From Algorimicrobium algoritergicola (lineage in GTDB: Bacteria > Bacteroidota > Bacteroidia > Flavobacteriales > Flavobacteriaceae), in NCBI RefSeq assembly GCF_008086165.1, contig NZ_VSKL01000005.1, positions 242,048 to 306,047 on the forward strand: DNA of 64,000 nucleotides. The letters run 5' to 3'. The stretch's first letter is position 1. Each line of letters opens with the position of its first letter. Under the pieces are notes generated by a model. That model did not search any database. It saw only the letters and a program-made list of their open reading frames with translations, and was not told where the DNA came from. The translations under genes and the position numbers were made by a program. Shown here piece after piece: positions 46,757 through 56,500 of the stretch.

Positions 46757-47833
46757 TTGAAAATATTAGATTGGTACATATTAAAACGTTATCTCTTCAC
46801 GTTTTTTGTCATGTTGTTGCTGTTTATTCCAATTGGAATAACGGTTCACCTAGCTGAAAAGATTGGTAAAATTTTAGAGAATGAAGCACCTTTTGGCGAG
46901 GTCATGCTGTATTTTCTAGATTTCACTATTTATTTTGCACATCTATTATTTCCCTTATTTTTGTTTTTATCTGTTATTTGGTTTACATCCAAATTGGCAA
47001 ATAATACGGAAATTATCGCCTTTTTAAGTTCAGGCGTATCATTTACTCGATTTTTAAGACCTTATTTAATAGGAGCAACCATAGTTTCAATTTTGGCTTT
47101 GGTTTTGGGTCTTTATTTAGCACCAGAAGCGAGTAAAGGTTTTAATGATTTCAACTATAAATACTTAAAGACCAATAAAAGTCCTATAGATAATCAAAAT
47201 GTTTATAGGCAGATTAATGACAACGATTATATCTATGTAAGTAGTTTTGATACCAAACAAAAATTGGGACAAAATTTTACCTTAGAACATATTGAGAATG
47301 ATAGAGTAATCTATAAAATTACAGCGAATACGATTCGCTACGTAGAAAAAGATTCTACCTACAGGCTTACCAATTATGTAAAAAGAACCATAGGCGAAGG
47401 CGATGATATTCTGGAGGAAAGTAGACGAAAAGATGTTCATTTTGATTTTGATTTAGAAGATTTAACACCGGTGGAGTATATTGCGGAAACCTTACAATAT
47501 GGTGAGTTAAATAGGTTTATTGAAAAAGAAGAAGCACGTGGTTCTTCGTACATTAGCCGTTACAAATTAGTGAAATATAGAATTTGGAGTTTACCCGTTT
47601 CTGTATTTATTTTAACCATTATTGCCGTTGCTGTTTCGTCTGTTAAAAGGCGAGGAGGAATGGGTGTAAACTTGGCGTTTGGTATTTGTATTGCCATGGT
47701 ATTTGTGTTTTTTGATAAGATCTTTGGTGTATTAGCATCTCAATCAGATTTCCCGCCACTTATTGCCGTGTGGTTCCCAAATATATTATTCGGTATATTA
47801 GCTTCTTACCTCTTGTATAATGCTAAACGATAA
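46757..47833 (+). CDS. LptF/LptG-family permease
   Basis: 358 residues with TTG start 15 bp after the tgt stop. Three N-terminal transmembrane helices (KRYLFTFFVMLLLFIPIGITVHLAEKIGK, FAHLLFPLFLFLSVIWFTSKLANNTEI), a periplasmic beta-jellyroll domain (about residues 125-260) and three C-terminal helices match the YjgP/YjgQ permeases of the LPS export ABC transporter. It overlaps the EamA gene by 14 bp. Together with the OstA-like protein it is part of the Lpt machinery. Confidence 0.9.
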   Translation: MKILDWYILKRYLFTFFVMLLLFIPIGITVHLAEKIGKILENEAPFGEVMLYFLDFTIYFAHLLFPLFLFLSVIWFTSKLANNTEIIAFLSSGVSFTRFLRPYLIGATIVSILALVLGLYLAPEASKGFNDFNYKYLKTNKSPIDNQNVYRQINDNDYIYVSSFDTKQKLGQNFTLEHIENDRVIYKITANTIRYVEKDSTYRLTNYVKRTIGEGDDILEESRRKDVHFDFDLEDLTPVEYIAETLQYGELNRFIEKEEARGSSYISRYKLVKYRIWSLPVSVFILTIIAVAVSSVKRRGGMGVNLAFGICIAMVFVFFDKIFGVLASQSDFPPLIAVWFPNILFGILASYLLYNAKR

Positions 47834-48725
47834 ACTAAAAAACTACGCACATTTACATTTGTTGGTTTTTATTGCTGGTTTTACGGCTATACTAGGGCAG
47901 TTAATTTCTATTGAGGCAGTTTCTCTTGTTTGGTATCGCATGCTAATTGCCCTGATTTTTATGGGTGTTTATGTCTATTTTTCGAAAGCAAAAATTAGAA
48001 TTTCATTTCAATCCATGCTCATGTTAGGTTTTGCAGGCATTGTAATAGCATTGCACTGGATTACCTTTTTTGCAGCTATAAAAGTGTCTAACATTTCTAT
48101 TACTTTAGCCATGTTTTCTACTGGAGCTTTTTTTGCTTCCTTTATTGAGCCTTTAATCTATAAACGAAAACTGATAGGTTATGAAATCCTCTTTGGGATT
48201 CTCGTTATAATAGGTGTTTTTATTATTACACAAAGCGAACTACATTATTGGTTAGGTATTGTTTTGGGTATTGTTTCAGCCTTCCTGTCATCGCTTTTTG
48301 CTGTTTTAAACGGTAAGTTTTTAGAGAAGCATTCGGCAACTGTCATTTCGTTTTATGAGTTTATTAGTGGCGTCATTTTTATAAGTCTGTATCTGTTTTT
48401 TGCAGGTAATGGTTTTTCTTCTGAATTTTTTGCGCTCCATCTATCGGATATAATTTACCTTTTAATTTTGGCTTCCGTGTGTACAGCATATGCATTTATT
48501 GCTTCGGTGTATGTTATGCGATACATAAGTCCATTTACGGTTGTATTAACCTATAATTTAGAACCAATTTACGGCATCATTCTAGCGATACTTATTTTTC
48601 CTGAAAATGAAAAAATGAGCACTAATTTTTATATTGGAGCGGCTATTATTATTAGTGTTGTGCTACTTAACGGCATATTGAAAAATAGAAGAAATCGCCG
48701 AAATAAAGTAACAATTGTGTCATAA
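47820..48725 (+). CDS. EamA/DMT-family transporter
   Basis: 301 residues with ten predicted membrane helices and two EamA repeats (FIAGFTAILGQLISIEAVSLVWYRM and VVISFYEFISGVIFISLYLFF). Such permeases move small metabolites; the substrate cannot be inferred. Overlap of 14 bp with the LptF/G gene indicates coupling. Confidence 0.88.
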   Translation: MLNDKLKNYAHLHLLVFIAGFTAILGQLISIEAVSLVWYRMLIALIFMGVYVYFSKAKIRISFQSMLMLGFAGIVIALHWITFFAAIKVSNISITLAMFSTGAFFASFIEPLIYKRKLIGYEILFGILVIIGVFIITQSELHYWLGIVLGIVSAFLSSLFAVLNGKFLEKHSATVISFYEFISGVIFISLYLFFAGNGFSSEFFALHLSDIIYLLILASVCTAYAFIASVYVMRYISPFTVVLTYNLEPIYGIILAILIFPENEKMSTNFYIGAAIIISVVLLNGILKNRRNRRNKVTIVS

Positions 48726-48761
48726 AATTAATAATACTTTTACCATGTAATTGGTAATTAG

Positions 48762-48769
48762 TACTTTTG
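48762..48769 (+). promoter_or_regulatory. Candidate -7 box upstream of accA (TACTTTTG)
   Basis: TAnnTTTG match about 100 bp before the accA ATG, preceded by a short inverted repeat (ACCA...TGGT). Confidence 0.35.
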
Positions 48770-48871
48770 TAAAAAGCGCTATGCATGCCTAATATTTCGT
48801 CTTTTTACTTCGGTTTAAAATGAAAAAAATATGTAGGTTTGTAGGCTAACTAATTTAAATTAAAAATTCCT

Positions 48872-49825
48872 ATGGAATATTTAGAATTTGAACTTCCCAT
48901 TAAAGAACTTGAAGATCAGTTACAGAAATGTGAGATAATAGGTACGGAGAGTGAAGTAGACGTAACTGAGACTTGTAAGCAGATTGAAAAGAAACTGATT
49001 GCTACTAAAAAGGATATATATAAGAATTTAACGCCTTGGCAGCGTGTACAAATGTCACGTCATCCAAACCGTCCTTATACATTGGATTATGTAAAGGCAC
49101 TTTGTGGTGAATCGTTTTTAGAGCTTCATGGTGATCGAAACGTAAAGGATGATAAAGCCATGATTGGTGGTTTGGGTAAAATTGGTGATCAAACATTTAT
49201 GATTATTGGCCAACAAAAAGGGTATAATACCAAAACACGTCAGTATCGTAATTTCGGTATGGCGAACCCTGAAGGTTACAGAAAAGCATTGCGCTTAATG
49301 AAATCTGCTGAAAAATTCGGTATTCCAGTCATTACTTTAATTGATACACCTGGTGCTTATCCAGGTTTAGAAGCGGAAGAACGTGGTCAAGGAGAAGCTA
49401 TTGCTAGAAACATATTAGAAATGACACGCTTAAAAGTACCAATTATCACCGTTATTATTGGTGAAGGTGCTTCAGGTGGTGCATTAGGAATTGGAGTTGG
49501 AGATAAAGTGATGATGTTAGAGAATACTTGGTATTCTGTAATTTCTCCTGAATCTTGCTCGTCTATCTTATGGCGCAGTTGGGAATACAAGGAATTAGCA
49601 GCCGATGCTTTAAAATTGACAGCTACAGATATGAAAAGAATGAAGTTAGTAGATCAGATTATTAAGGAACCACTTGGTGGTGCTCATAGTGATCGTGAAA
49701 CAACTTTTTTATCGGTTCGTGAGGCTATTTTAAAATCTTTTGAGGAGCTTAAAAACTTATCACCAAAAGAATTAGTGAAAAATAGAATGGATAAATATAT
49801 GAATATGGGTGTTTTTAAAGGCTAA
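48872..49825 (+). CDS. accA: Acetyl-CoA carboxylase carboxyltransferase subunit alpha
   Basis: 317 residues, usual length. It transfers the carboxyl group from biotin to acetyl-CoA in fatty-acid synthesis, as a heterotetramer with Acc[37 protein letters not shown] region ([18 protein letters not shown]), [22 protein letters not shown] and [12 protein letters not shown] are family signatures. The terminator follows. Confidence 0.97.
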   Translation: MEYLEFELPIKELEDQLQKCEIIGTESEVDVTETCKQIEKKLIATKKDIYKNLTPWQRVQMSRHPNRPYTLDYVKALCGESFLELHGDRNVKDDKAMIGGLGKIGDQTFMIIGQQKGYNTKTRQYRNFGMANPEGYRKALRLMKSAEKFGIPVITLIDTPGAYPGLEAEERGQGEAIARNILEMTRLKVPIITVIIGEGASGGALGIGVGDKVMMLENTWYSVISPESCSSILWRSWEYKELAADALKLTATDMKRMKLVDQIIKEPLGGAHSDRETTFLSVREAILKSFEELKNLSPKELVKNRMDKYMNMGVFKG

Positions 49826-49848
49826 TCCTTTTCATACCATACAACCTT

Positions 49849-49880
49849 AAAATCTGAAATTTTTTATTTCAGATTTTTTT
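49849..49880 (+). terminator. accA terminator
   Basis: 12-bp stem AAAATCTGAAAT (49849-49860) with ATTTCAGATTTT (49866-49877), then T residues. Confidence 0.85.
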
Positions 49881-49907
49881 ATGCCTATTAACAATATATT
49901 CGACTTA

Positions 49908-49971
49908 TTAACAGTTAAATTGTTAACTTATGGTTAACAACGAAACTCTAAAATTGCTATCATTATAGCAA
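49908..49971. promoter_or_regulatory. Array of GTTAAC palindromes upstream of dnaB
   Basis: Three palindromes follow each other at about 11-bp centres: TTAAC-A-GTTAA (49908-49918), and GTTAAC at 49922-49927 and 49933-49938. The last two form a perfect TTGTTAAC-ttatg-GTTAACAA repeat. A further inverted repeat TTGCTAT-catt-ATAGCAA lies at 49954-49971, just before dnaB. Confidence 0.5.
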
Positions 49972-49993
49972 CCTTTTAATTACTTTCGCTCCT

Positions 49994-51529
49994 ATGAAAC
50001 AACCGAATCAAATAAAGGGATATCCCGTAGATAAAAGCACTTTAATCAGTCTTGAAAAAGGTAAAATACCACCACAAGCTATTGATTTAGAGGAGGTTGT
50101 GCTTGGAGCTATGATGATTGATAAAAAGGGAGTTGATGAGGTTATTGATATTTTAAGCCCAGATGCATTCTATAAAGAAGCACATCAACATATTTTTGAA
50201 GCCATTTTTCAGTTATTTGAAAACAGTGAACCTATTGACTTATTAACCGTTTCTAGTCAGTTAAAGAAAAATTTAAAACTAGATGTTGCAGGTGGCGATT
50301 TTTACCTGATTTCATTAACACAAAAAGTATCATCTTCTGCACACATTGAGTTTCATGCACGTATTATTTTACAGAAATTTATTCAGCGAAGTTTAATTAA
50401 AATTTCGAGTGAAATTATAGAAGATTCGTACGATGAAACGCAAGATGTCTTCGATTTATTAGATAAAGCAGAATCCAAATTATACGAAGTTACACAAGGA
50501 AACATCAAAAAATCCAGTGAAACGGCTCAAAGCTTGGTTATTCAAGCCAAGAAAAAAATTGAAGAAATATCTAATAAAGATGGATTAAGTGGTATTCCAA
50601 CAGGTTTTACCAAGTTAGATAAGTTAACTTCTGGATGGCAAGAAAGTGATTTAATTATTGTGGCAGCACGTCCAGGTATGGGTAAAACAGCTTTAACCTT
50701 ATCTATGGCTAGAAATATTGCCGTAGATCAAAATATTCCTGTGGCTTTCTTTTCTTTAGAGATGGCTTCGGTACAATTAATTATGCGTCTTATTTCTAGT
50801 GAAACAGGATTGTCTTCAGAAAAACTACGTACCGGAAAGCTAGAAAAGCACGAGTGGGAACAACTAAACGTAAAAGTAAAAGGTCTTGAAAAAGCGCCTT
50901 TATTTATTGATGATACACCATCGCTTTCTATTTTTGATTTACGTGCAAAAGCTAGACGTTTAGCATCACAACATGGTATTAAATTAATCATGGTGGATTA
51001 TTTACAATTAATGACAGCTGGAGGAAGTCAGAAAGGCGGAAATCGTGAACAAGAAATTTCTACTATTTCCAGAAACTTAAAAGCGCTAGCCAAGGAATTA
51101 AGTATTCCAGTTATTGCTTTGTCACAATTATCGCGTGCCGTAGAAACGCGTGGCGGAAGTAAACGTCCTTTACTATCTGATTTACGTGAATCTGGTGCTA
51201 TTGAGCAGGATGCGGATATTGTAAGTTTTATTTACCGTCCAGAATATTATAAAATTGATGAATGGGATGATGATGAACGCTCGCCAACAGAAGGTCAAGC
51301 GGAATTTATTATTGCAAAACATAGAAATGGTGGATTGGATAACATTAGATTGAAATTTATAGGTAATCTTGGTAAGTTTGATAATTTAGATGATTTTGAT
51401 ACACCGTTTGATCATGAATTTCATTCTAAAATGAACGAAGCCGCAAATGATAACACGTTTAAAGCAGACCATTTCCCATCGCCGAATGATGCGTTTGGTG
51501 CTCCAGATGATAATGATGTCCCGTTTTAA
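49994..51529 (+). CDS. dnaB: Replicative DNA helicase
   Basis: 511 residues. N-terminal DnaB domain (PPQAIDLEEVVLGAMMIDKKG), linker, then RecA-like ATPase with Walker A AARPGMGKTALTLS, SLEMASVQLIMRL, Walker B region IKLIMVDYLQLM, SQLSRAVETRG, and SDLRESGAIEQDADIV. The C-terminus continues with a long acidic tail (APDDNDVPF). It unwinds DNA at the replication fork. A palindrome array lies upstream. Monocistronic. Confidence 0.97.
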   Translation: MKQPNQIKGYPVDKSTLISLEKGKIPPQAIDLEEVVLGAMMIDKKGVDEVIDILSPDAFYKEAHQHIFEAIFQLFENSEPIDLLTVSSQLKKNLKLDVAGGDFYLISLTQKVSSSAHIEFHARIILQKFIQRSLIKISSEIIEDSYDETQDVFDLLDKAESKLYEVTQGNIKKSSETAQSLVIQAKKKIEEISNKDGLSGIPTGFTKLDKLTSGWQESDLIIVAARPGMGKTALTLSMARNIAVDQNIPVAFFSLEMASVQLIMRLISSETGLSSEKLRTGKLEKHEWEQLNVKVKGLEKAPLFIDDTPSLSIFDLRAKARRLASQHGIKLIMVDYLQLMTAGGSQKGGNREQEISTISRNLKALAKELSIPVIALSQLSRAVETRGGSKRPLLSDLRESGAIEQDADIVSFIYRPEYYKIDEWDDDERSPTEGQAEFIIAKHRNGGLDNIRLKFIGNLGKFDNLDDFDTPFDHEFHSKMNEAANDNTFKADHFPSPNDAFGAPDDNDVPF

Positions 51530-51660
51530 ACCAGCTGATTGGCGCAACTCATTTTAAACAATTTCTTTCTAATTTTAAAAACTTAAAATTGTCCTAACTT
51601 TTAGCAGGCATACCATGTTTTTGACTTAATTTTGCAATTCTATTTAATTGTAGCTTTTAT

Positions 51661-52680
51661 ATGAACCAGTTGCGTACTACAAATATATTATTATCCATCA
51701 TCGTGATACCGTTGGTGTTTTTTTTATTGAAAACACTATCGTTTATTTTTATTCCGTTGATTTTCTCCATGTTTATTGCCTTATTGTTTTTACCACTTAT
51801 GCGTTGGTTAGGCAGAAAGAAGATTCCAAAAGCTGTTAGTATTATACTTGTTCTTTTATTAATTGCTATAGGTTTAAAAATTGGTTTGGAATTGGTTAAA
51901 GTTTCGGGTCGTGAGATTTTAAATTCGGAAACTGAATTTTTTGTCAAAGCTGAAGAAAAATTCGACGCACTTTTGCTCATGGGCAATGAAACCTTTGGAA
52001 TAGAAGTAGATAGTAAAGAAAGTCTCTTTAAAAAATTTATTCATGAAGAAACAATTGGTGTTACTATAGATTTTGTTAGGAAAACATTAACCATGATTTT
52101 AATGACGGTGTTTTTTGTTGTCTTGTGGTTGGCAGAATCCATCAATATTCAAAAAGTGCTCAATAACACGCTACTTAAACTGAAACACACCTCGGTTAAA
52201 ACGTTTATTAAAATTGAAAATGATTTAATGACGTTTGTTAAAGTGAAATTTGCAGTCAGCTTGGCTACTGGAATTGGAACCGGTTTGGCGTGTCTGTTCT
52301 TTGATGTAAGCTTTCCCATATTCTGGGGCTTATTCGCTTTCTTAATTAATTTTGTGCAAATGGTTGGTTCCATAATAACGGTTGTTTTATTATCGGCATT
52401 TGCTTTTATTGAACTAGATCCTACTAGTGTTTTATTCTTCTTTGTGGTATCCATTACTGGTGTTCAAGTCCTTTTTGGTTCTATTTTAGAACCGATTTTT
52501 ATGGGAAAATCCTTCTCCTTAAACGTAATAACTGTATTAGTTATGTTGATGTTGTGGGGTTATATTTGGGGAGTTCCGGGTTTAATTCTAGCTATTCCGA
52601 TTACAGTAACTTTAAAAATTATGCTGGAACAGTTTGAAAGTACCAAAGTCATCGCCAACTTATTATCAGGTAAAAATTAA
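51661..52680 (+). CDS. AI-2E-family transporter
   Basis: 339 residues, polytopic, with the family's N-terminal helices (LLSIIVIPLVFFLLKTLSFIFIPLIFSMFIALLFLPLMRWL), a soluble helical middle, and conserved late motifs (NFVQMVGSIITVVLLSAFAFIE, GSILEPIFMGKSFSLNVITVLVMLMLWGYIWGVPGLILAIPI). AI-2E transporters export a range of small solutes; no substrate is inferred. Confidence 0.9.
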   Translation: MNQLRTTNILLSIIVIPLVFFLLKTLSFIFIPLIFSMFIALLFLPLMRWLGRKKIPKAVSIILVLLLIAIGLKIGLELVKVSGREILNSETEFFVKAEEKFDALLLMGNETFGIEVDSKESLFKKFIHEETIGVTIDFVRKTLTMILMTVFFVVLWLAESINIQKVLNNTLLKLKHTSVKTFIKIENDLMTFVKVKFAVSLATGIGTGLACLFFDVSFPIFWGLFAFLINFVQMVGSIITVVLLSAFAFIELDPTSVLFFFVVSITGVQVLFGSILEPIFMGKSFSLNVITVLVMLMLWGYIWGVPGLILAIPITVTLKIMLEQFESTKVIANLLSGKN

Positions 52681-52747
52681 GTCTTACTACAGGTTAAAAT
52701 TATTTTAAATTAATTTGAAAGGTCTATATTTTCAGTATCTTTCAACT

Positions 52748-54004
52748 ATGAAAAAGTTAACCGTTCTCTTACTGTTTTTGTTCACCTTAAATAGTTTTGC
52801 ATCCTATATTTTAATTCCTATGGATGCCGAAAGCCAGAAAAATCACCTGAAGGCTTACGGTATTACCTATTGGACTTTGGATAATCAATTAAAAGTAAAT
52901 TGGTTATTGAATTATAGAGGTGGTTCATTTTTGCTTCCAGATACGGAACGTATACGTCGGGAATGTCAAATTCGTGGTGTGTCATTTGAAGTTCTTTCCG
53001 ATGCTAAAGCAGAAGCTATTCTTACAGAAATTAGTAGTCCGAGTAAAAATATGGAATCCGTTGTACTTGAAAAAGCACCCAAAATTGCAGTGTATTCACC
53101 AAAAGGGAATTTACCTTGGGATGATGCTGTAACTATGGTTTTAACCTATGCTGAAATTCCTTACGAAACAATTTATGATGAGGAGGTATTGAATGATGCC
53201 TTGTTATTATATGACTGGTTGCATTTACATCATGAAGATTTTACTGGGCAATACGGAAAGTTTTACGCCAACTACAAAGCTGTTTCTTGGTATATTGAAG
53301 AAAAGAAAGCTGCCGAAGCTCTGGCAAAACGGTTAGGGTATGATAAGGTTTCCGATCAGAAATTAGCGGTTGCTAACAAGATTAGAGATTATGTTATAGG
53401 TGGTGGATTTATGTTTGCCATGTGTAGTGCTACGGATAGTTTTGATATTGCATTATCTGCCGATGGTGTTGATATTTGCGAGCCCATGTTTGATGGTGAT
53501 GCAAGTGATGCTAATTACCAAAGCAAAATTGATTATAATAGAACCTTCGCATTTAAAGATTATATTTTAGAACGCGATCCTAATGTATATGAGTTTTCAT
53601 CAATTGATATGACAACAAAACGCCAAATTCCAAAAATGACAGATTATTTTACGCTGATGGATTTTTCGGCAAAATGGGATCCAATTCCAACCATGTTAAA
53701 TCAAAATCATACGGCTTTAGTAAAAGGGTTTATGGGACAAACTACGTCGTATAGTCGTGATCAGATAAAAGCAAATGTGTTAGTTTTAGGTGAAAACAAA
53801 ACCAATGGAGAAGCCAAATACATACATGGAATAAAAGGGAAGGGGTTTTTTACGTTTTACGGTGGTCATGATCCCGAGGATTACACACATAAAGTTGGTG
53901 ATCCGAAAACGGAACTGGATTTGTATCCAACATCGCCTGGTTACCGGTTAATTTTGAATAACGTGCTGTTTCCTGCGGCTAGAAAGAAGAAACAGAAAAC
54001 GTAA
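52748..54004 (+). CDS. Periplasmic GATase-like protein of unknown function (not a true asparagine synthetase)
   Basis: 418 residues from the ATG at 52748, which opens a signal peptide (KKLTVLLLFLFTLNSFA); a TTG frame from 52715 would bury it. It has no Cys2 and no ATP-binding core of AsnB, though related proteins are often labelled that way. GGGFMFAMCSATDSFDIALSADG carries a candidate nucleophile elbow (Cys about residue 226), and GKGFFTFYGGHDPEDY a candidate His (about 374), suggesting a class I glutamine-amidotransferase/ThuA-like fold used in the periplasm. Function unknown. Confidence 0.65.
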   Translation: MKKLTVLLLFLFTLNSFASYILIPMDAESQKNHLKAYGITYWTLDNQLKVNWLLNYRGGSFLLPDTERIRRECQIRGVSFEVLSDAKAEAILTEISSPSKNMESVVLEKAPKIAVYSPKGNLPWDDAVTMVLTYAEIPYETIYDEEVLNDALLLYDWLHLHHEDFTGQYGKFYANYKAVSWYIEEKKAAEALAKRLGYDKVSDQKLAVANKIRDYVIGGGFMFAMCSATDSFDIALSADGVDICEPMFDGDASDANYQSKIDYNRTFAFKDYILERDPNVYEFSSIDMTTKRQIPKMTDYFTLMDFSAKWDPIPTMLNQNHTALVKGFMGQTTSYSRDQIKANVLVLGENKTNGEAKYIHGIKGKGFFTFYGGHDPEDYTHKVGDPKTELDLYPTSPGYRLILNNVLFPAARKKKQKT

Positions 54005-54014
54005 TCTTTAGTTT

Positions 54015-54662
54015 ATGAATGTAATATATGTATTTCTTTTTAGTTTATTAGGATTGGGTTTTTTACTATTTAATACCGTTTTATTTGTAACAGACTCTGT
54101 AGTAAATAAGAAGGTTTATAAGGTGTTTTTGGTATACATAATTTCATTGTTAATCATAGAAATAACCTGTCATATTATTGGATATTTGTATCCAAATTTG
54201 AATTTATTTATTTCGCATTTTTATTTTATTTTTCAATTTACCTTCTTAAGTATTCTATTCCATAAGCTTTTCAAAGAAAAAATTATTAAGCAAATAATAG
54301 TTTTAGTTTTTATCGTACAAATATTAATTTTAGCATATATATATTATTTGTACCCTGAATTATTTTGGAGTTTTAATATTTATGAAATTGTTTCAACATC
54401 TTTTATTTTAGTGGTTTATGCGCTGTTATTCATTATTAAAAATTTTGAGAAAAAACATAATTATTTTAATTTTTCATTAGGTTTAATTTTATATTTATGC
54501 TGTAGTATTACCATATTTTTATCTGGAAATTTAGATTTAGTTTTGTTTAGAGATCCGTATATCGATATTTGGGTTTTTAATTCATTGTTTTATATTATTT
54601 TTCAATATATGATTTATAGGGAATATTTGTTTTTTAAAAAACAACCTATTAGCAATAGATAA
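54015..54662 (+). CDS. Hypothetical polytopic membrane protein
   Basis: 215 residues, 10 bp after the GATase-like gene. It has about seven hydrophobic segments (for example VIYVFLFSLLGLGFLLFNTVLFV, FLVYIISLLIIEITCHIIGYLY, FNSLFYIIFQYMIYREYLFF) with little soluble matter. Its codon use is unusually AT-rich even for this genome. I do not recognise the family. The region of the next gene's histidine kinase suggests, but does not show, a sensory role. Confidence 0.65.
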   Translation: MNVIYVFLFSLLGLGFLLFNTVLFVTDSVVNKKVYKVFLVYIISLLIIEITCHIIGYLYPNLNLFISHFYFIFQFTFLSILFHKLFKEKIIKQIIVLVFIVQILILAYIYYLYPELFWSFNIYEIVSTSFILVVYALLFIIKNFEKKHNYFNFSLGLILYLCCSITIFLSGNLDLVLFRDPYIDIWVFNSLFYIIFQYMIYREYLFFKKQPISNR

Positions 54663-54799
54663 AAATATATTTTAAAGAAGTTATTTAGGAAAAAGAACAA
54701 ATAACCAAAAAATTTATAAAAGCTTAATTCCGGTAAATTTATCAACCAAGTAAATATTGCTTTCTTTTAGAGTAGTAAAATGATAGCAAAACACCCAGA

Positions 54800-56500
54800 A
54801 TGAAACACCGTATAATTTATTTTTTCTTATTGTTATCACAACTATTATTTTCTCAAAATGATTCGGTAATAATTCATGGTCAAAATCTTATTTATGAAAA
54901 TAGATTGGACGATGCCATTGCCTATTACAATACCAAATTAACGAACCCAAAGCATACCGAACAAAAAATAAAATTACTTATAGGATTGGCTGACATCTAT
55001 AAATTAAGATTGGATTTTAAGAACACCAATGAGTATCTGATGCAGGCTTATGATGAAATTGAACGGACTGGAGATCTCCAATTAAAATTTCTGTATCATG
55101 TTAAAATGATAGAGTTTTATAGAAAAAGAGGACTCTATCCAGAGGCAATAGATCATCAACTCAAAGCCGAAAGTATAAAAAGAAACAACCCAATTAACGA
55201 TTTTTATTTATCCAATTATTACGGTCGGCGAGCCGCTATTTTCTCTCAGCATTTTGGTAATCTAGATTCTGTCATGATTTACGCTAATAAATCTTTAAAA
55301 CTGGCAGAAAAAGTAAACCTTAAGGATAATATATTTTATTCAAAATTAGAAATGGGTAGTGTTTATGACCGAAGAGGAGATATAAAAACAGCCATTAATT
55401 ATTTTGAAGGATTATTAGAATATGCTAAAAATAATAATTTGGTACAACATCAAGCTGATGTTTATATTAACTATACCAATGCTTTAATTAAAGATAATCA
55501 ATTACAAAAAGCGTTACAAGTAGGGTTGGAGGCTTTAGATTACACAAAAGCTAACGACTTGTTATATAATGAAATTATAGTTGCTATCAACGTTTATGAA
55601 ACCTATAAAAAATTAGGTAATAATGAAAAGGCGTACGATTATTTACTTTACCGCATGGTGCTCACAGATAAGTATAATAAAAAAGAGCATGATAAATTTC
55701 TATACGAACTTGAGGAAAAGTATAAACTAGCAGAAAAGGAAAATCAAATAAAAATAAATACCCTTGAAATTAAAAATAAGAATAAAGAACTAGCCTCTAA
55801 TAAAATTGATTTGTATGTAAGCCTGGGTTTATTTTTGTTTGCTATTGTTGTAGCATTATTGATTGCTTATTTTCTTAAAAAAACAAGACAAAGTAACAGG
55901 CAGTTACAATCACTATCTCAAGAAAATGAATTTCTATTAAGCGAAGCCAATCACAGAATTAATAATAATTTACAACTTGTCGTTATTCTTATTTCAGATC
56001 AGTTGAAAAGATCATCAACAGACAATACGTTTCAGCTTAAAAGTATATTAACAAAAGTGGATGCTATTTCAACCTTGCATAAGCATTTGTATAAAAATAA
56101 GGATAAGCAAAAAGTTGATATCCATGACTATTTAAATGATGTTAAGATTAGTTTTTTTGATGTATTTAAGGAAAATAATATTAAAACAAATTTTCATGTT
56201 GACGCTGTAGAAATACCTTCAGACCATGCTATGTATTTTGGTTTACTCCTTACGGAACTTTGTATTAATTCCATTAAACATGCTTTTGAAAAGCAAGAAT
56301 TAAAAACAATCAATTTTGAATTGTTGCATAGTGATGAGTTGCTGTATTTTAAATACTCGGATAATGGTCATGCTAAAATTAATCATAGTATAAAACCAAA
56401 GTTGATAGATAAAATCTGCCGTCAATTAAAGATAAAATATACCATAAATACTGAAAATGGCTTTTCATTTTCATTTGAAAAAGAGATGGATAATGACTAA
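54800..56500 (+). CDS. TPR sensor histidine kinase (HisKA_2 type)
   Basis: 566 residues. A signal peptide (KHRIIYFFLLLSQLLFSQN) and TPR helices (about residues 30-300) make a periplasmic sensor. A single transmembrane helix (LYVSLGLFLFAIVVALLIAYFL) is followed by a HisKA_2/HWE-like domain with the phospho-His in SEANHRINNNLQLVVIL, and an ATPase domain (LLLTELCINSIKHAF, YSDNGHAKIN) whose G boxes are degenerate. It signals to the LytTR regulator encoded by the next gene, which it overlaps by 8 bp. Confidence 0.92.
   Translation: MKHRIIYFFLLLSQLLFSQNDSVIIHGQNLIYENRLDDAIAYYNTKLTNPKHTEQKIKLLIGLADIYKLRLDFKNTNEYLMQAYDEIERTGDLQLKFLYHVKMIEFYRKRGLYPEAIDHQLKAESIKRNNPINDFYLSNYYGRRAAIFSQHFGNLDSVMIYANKSLKLAEKVNLKDNIFYSKLEMGSVYDRRGDIKTAINYFEGLLEYAKNNNLVQHQADVYINYTNALIKDNQLQKALQVGLEALDYTKANDLLYNEIIVAINVYETYKKLGNNEKAYDYLLYRMVLTDKYNKKEHDKFLYELEEKYKLAEKENQIKINTLEIKNKNKELASNKIDLYVSLGLFLFAIVVALLIAYFLKKTRQSNRQLQSLSQENEFLLSEANHRINNNLQLVVILISDQLKRSSTDNTFQLKSILTKVDAISTLHKHLYKNKDKQKVDIHDYLNDVKISFFDVFKENNIKTNFHVDAVEIPSDHAMYFGLLLTELCINSIKHAFEKQELKTINFELLHSDELLYFKYSDNGHAKINHSIKPKLIDKICRQLKIKYTINTENGFSFSFEKEMDND

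Noticed and set aside
52748..54004. Asparagine synthetase B
   Set aside because: No N-terminal catalytic Cys and no ATP-pyrophosphatase signature; a signal peptide is present.
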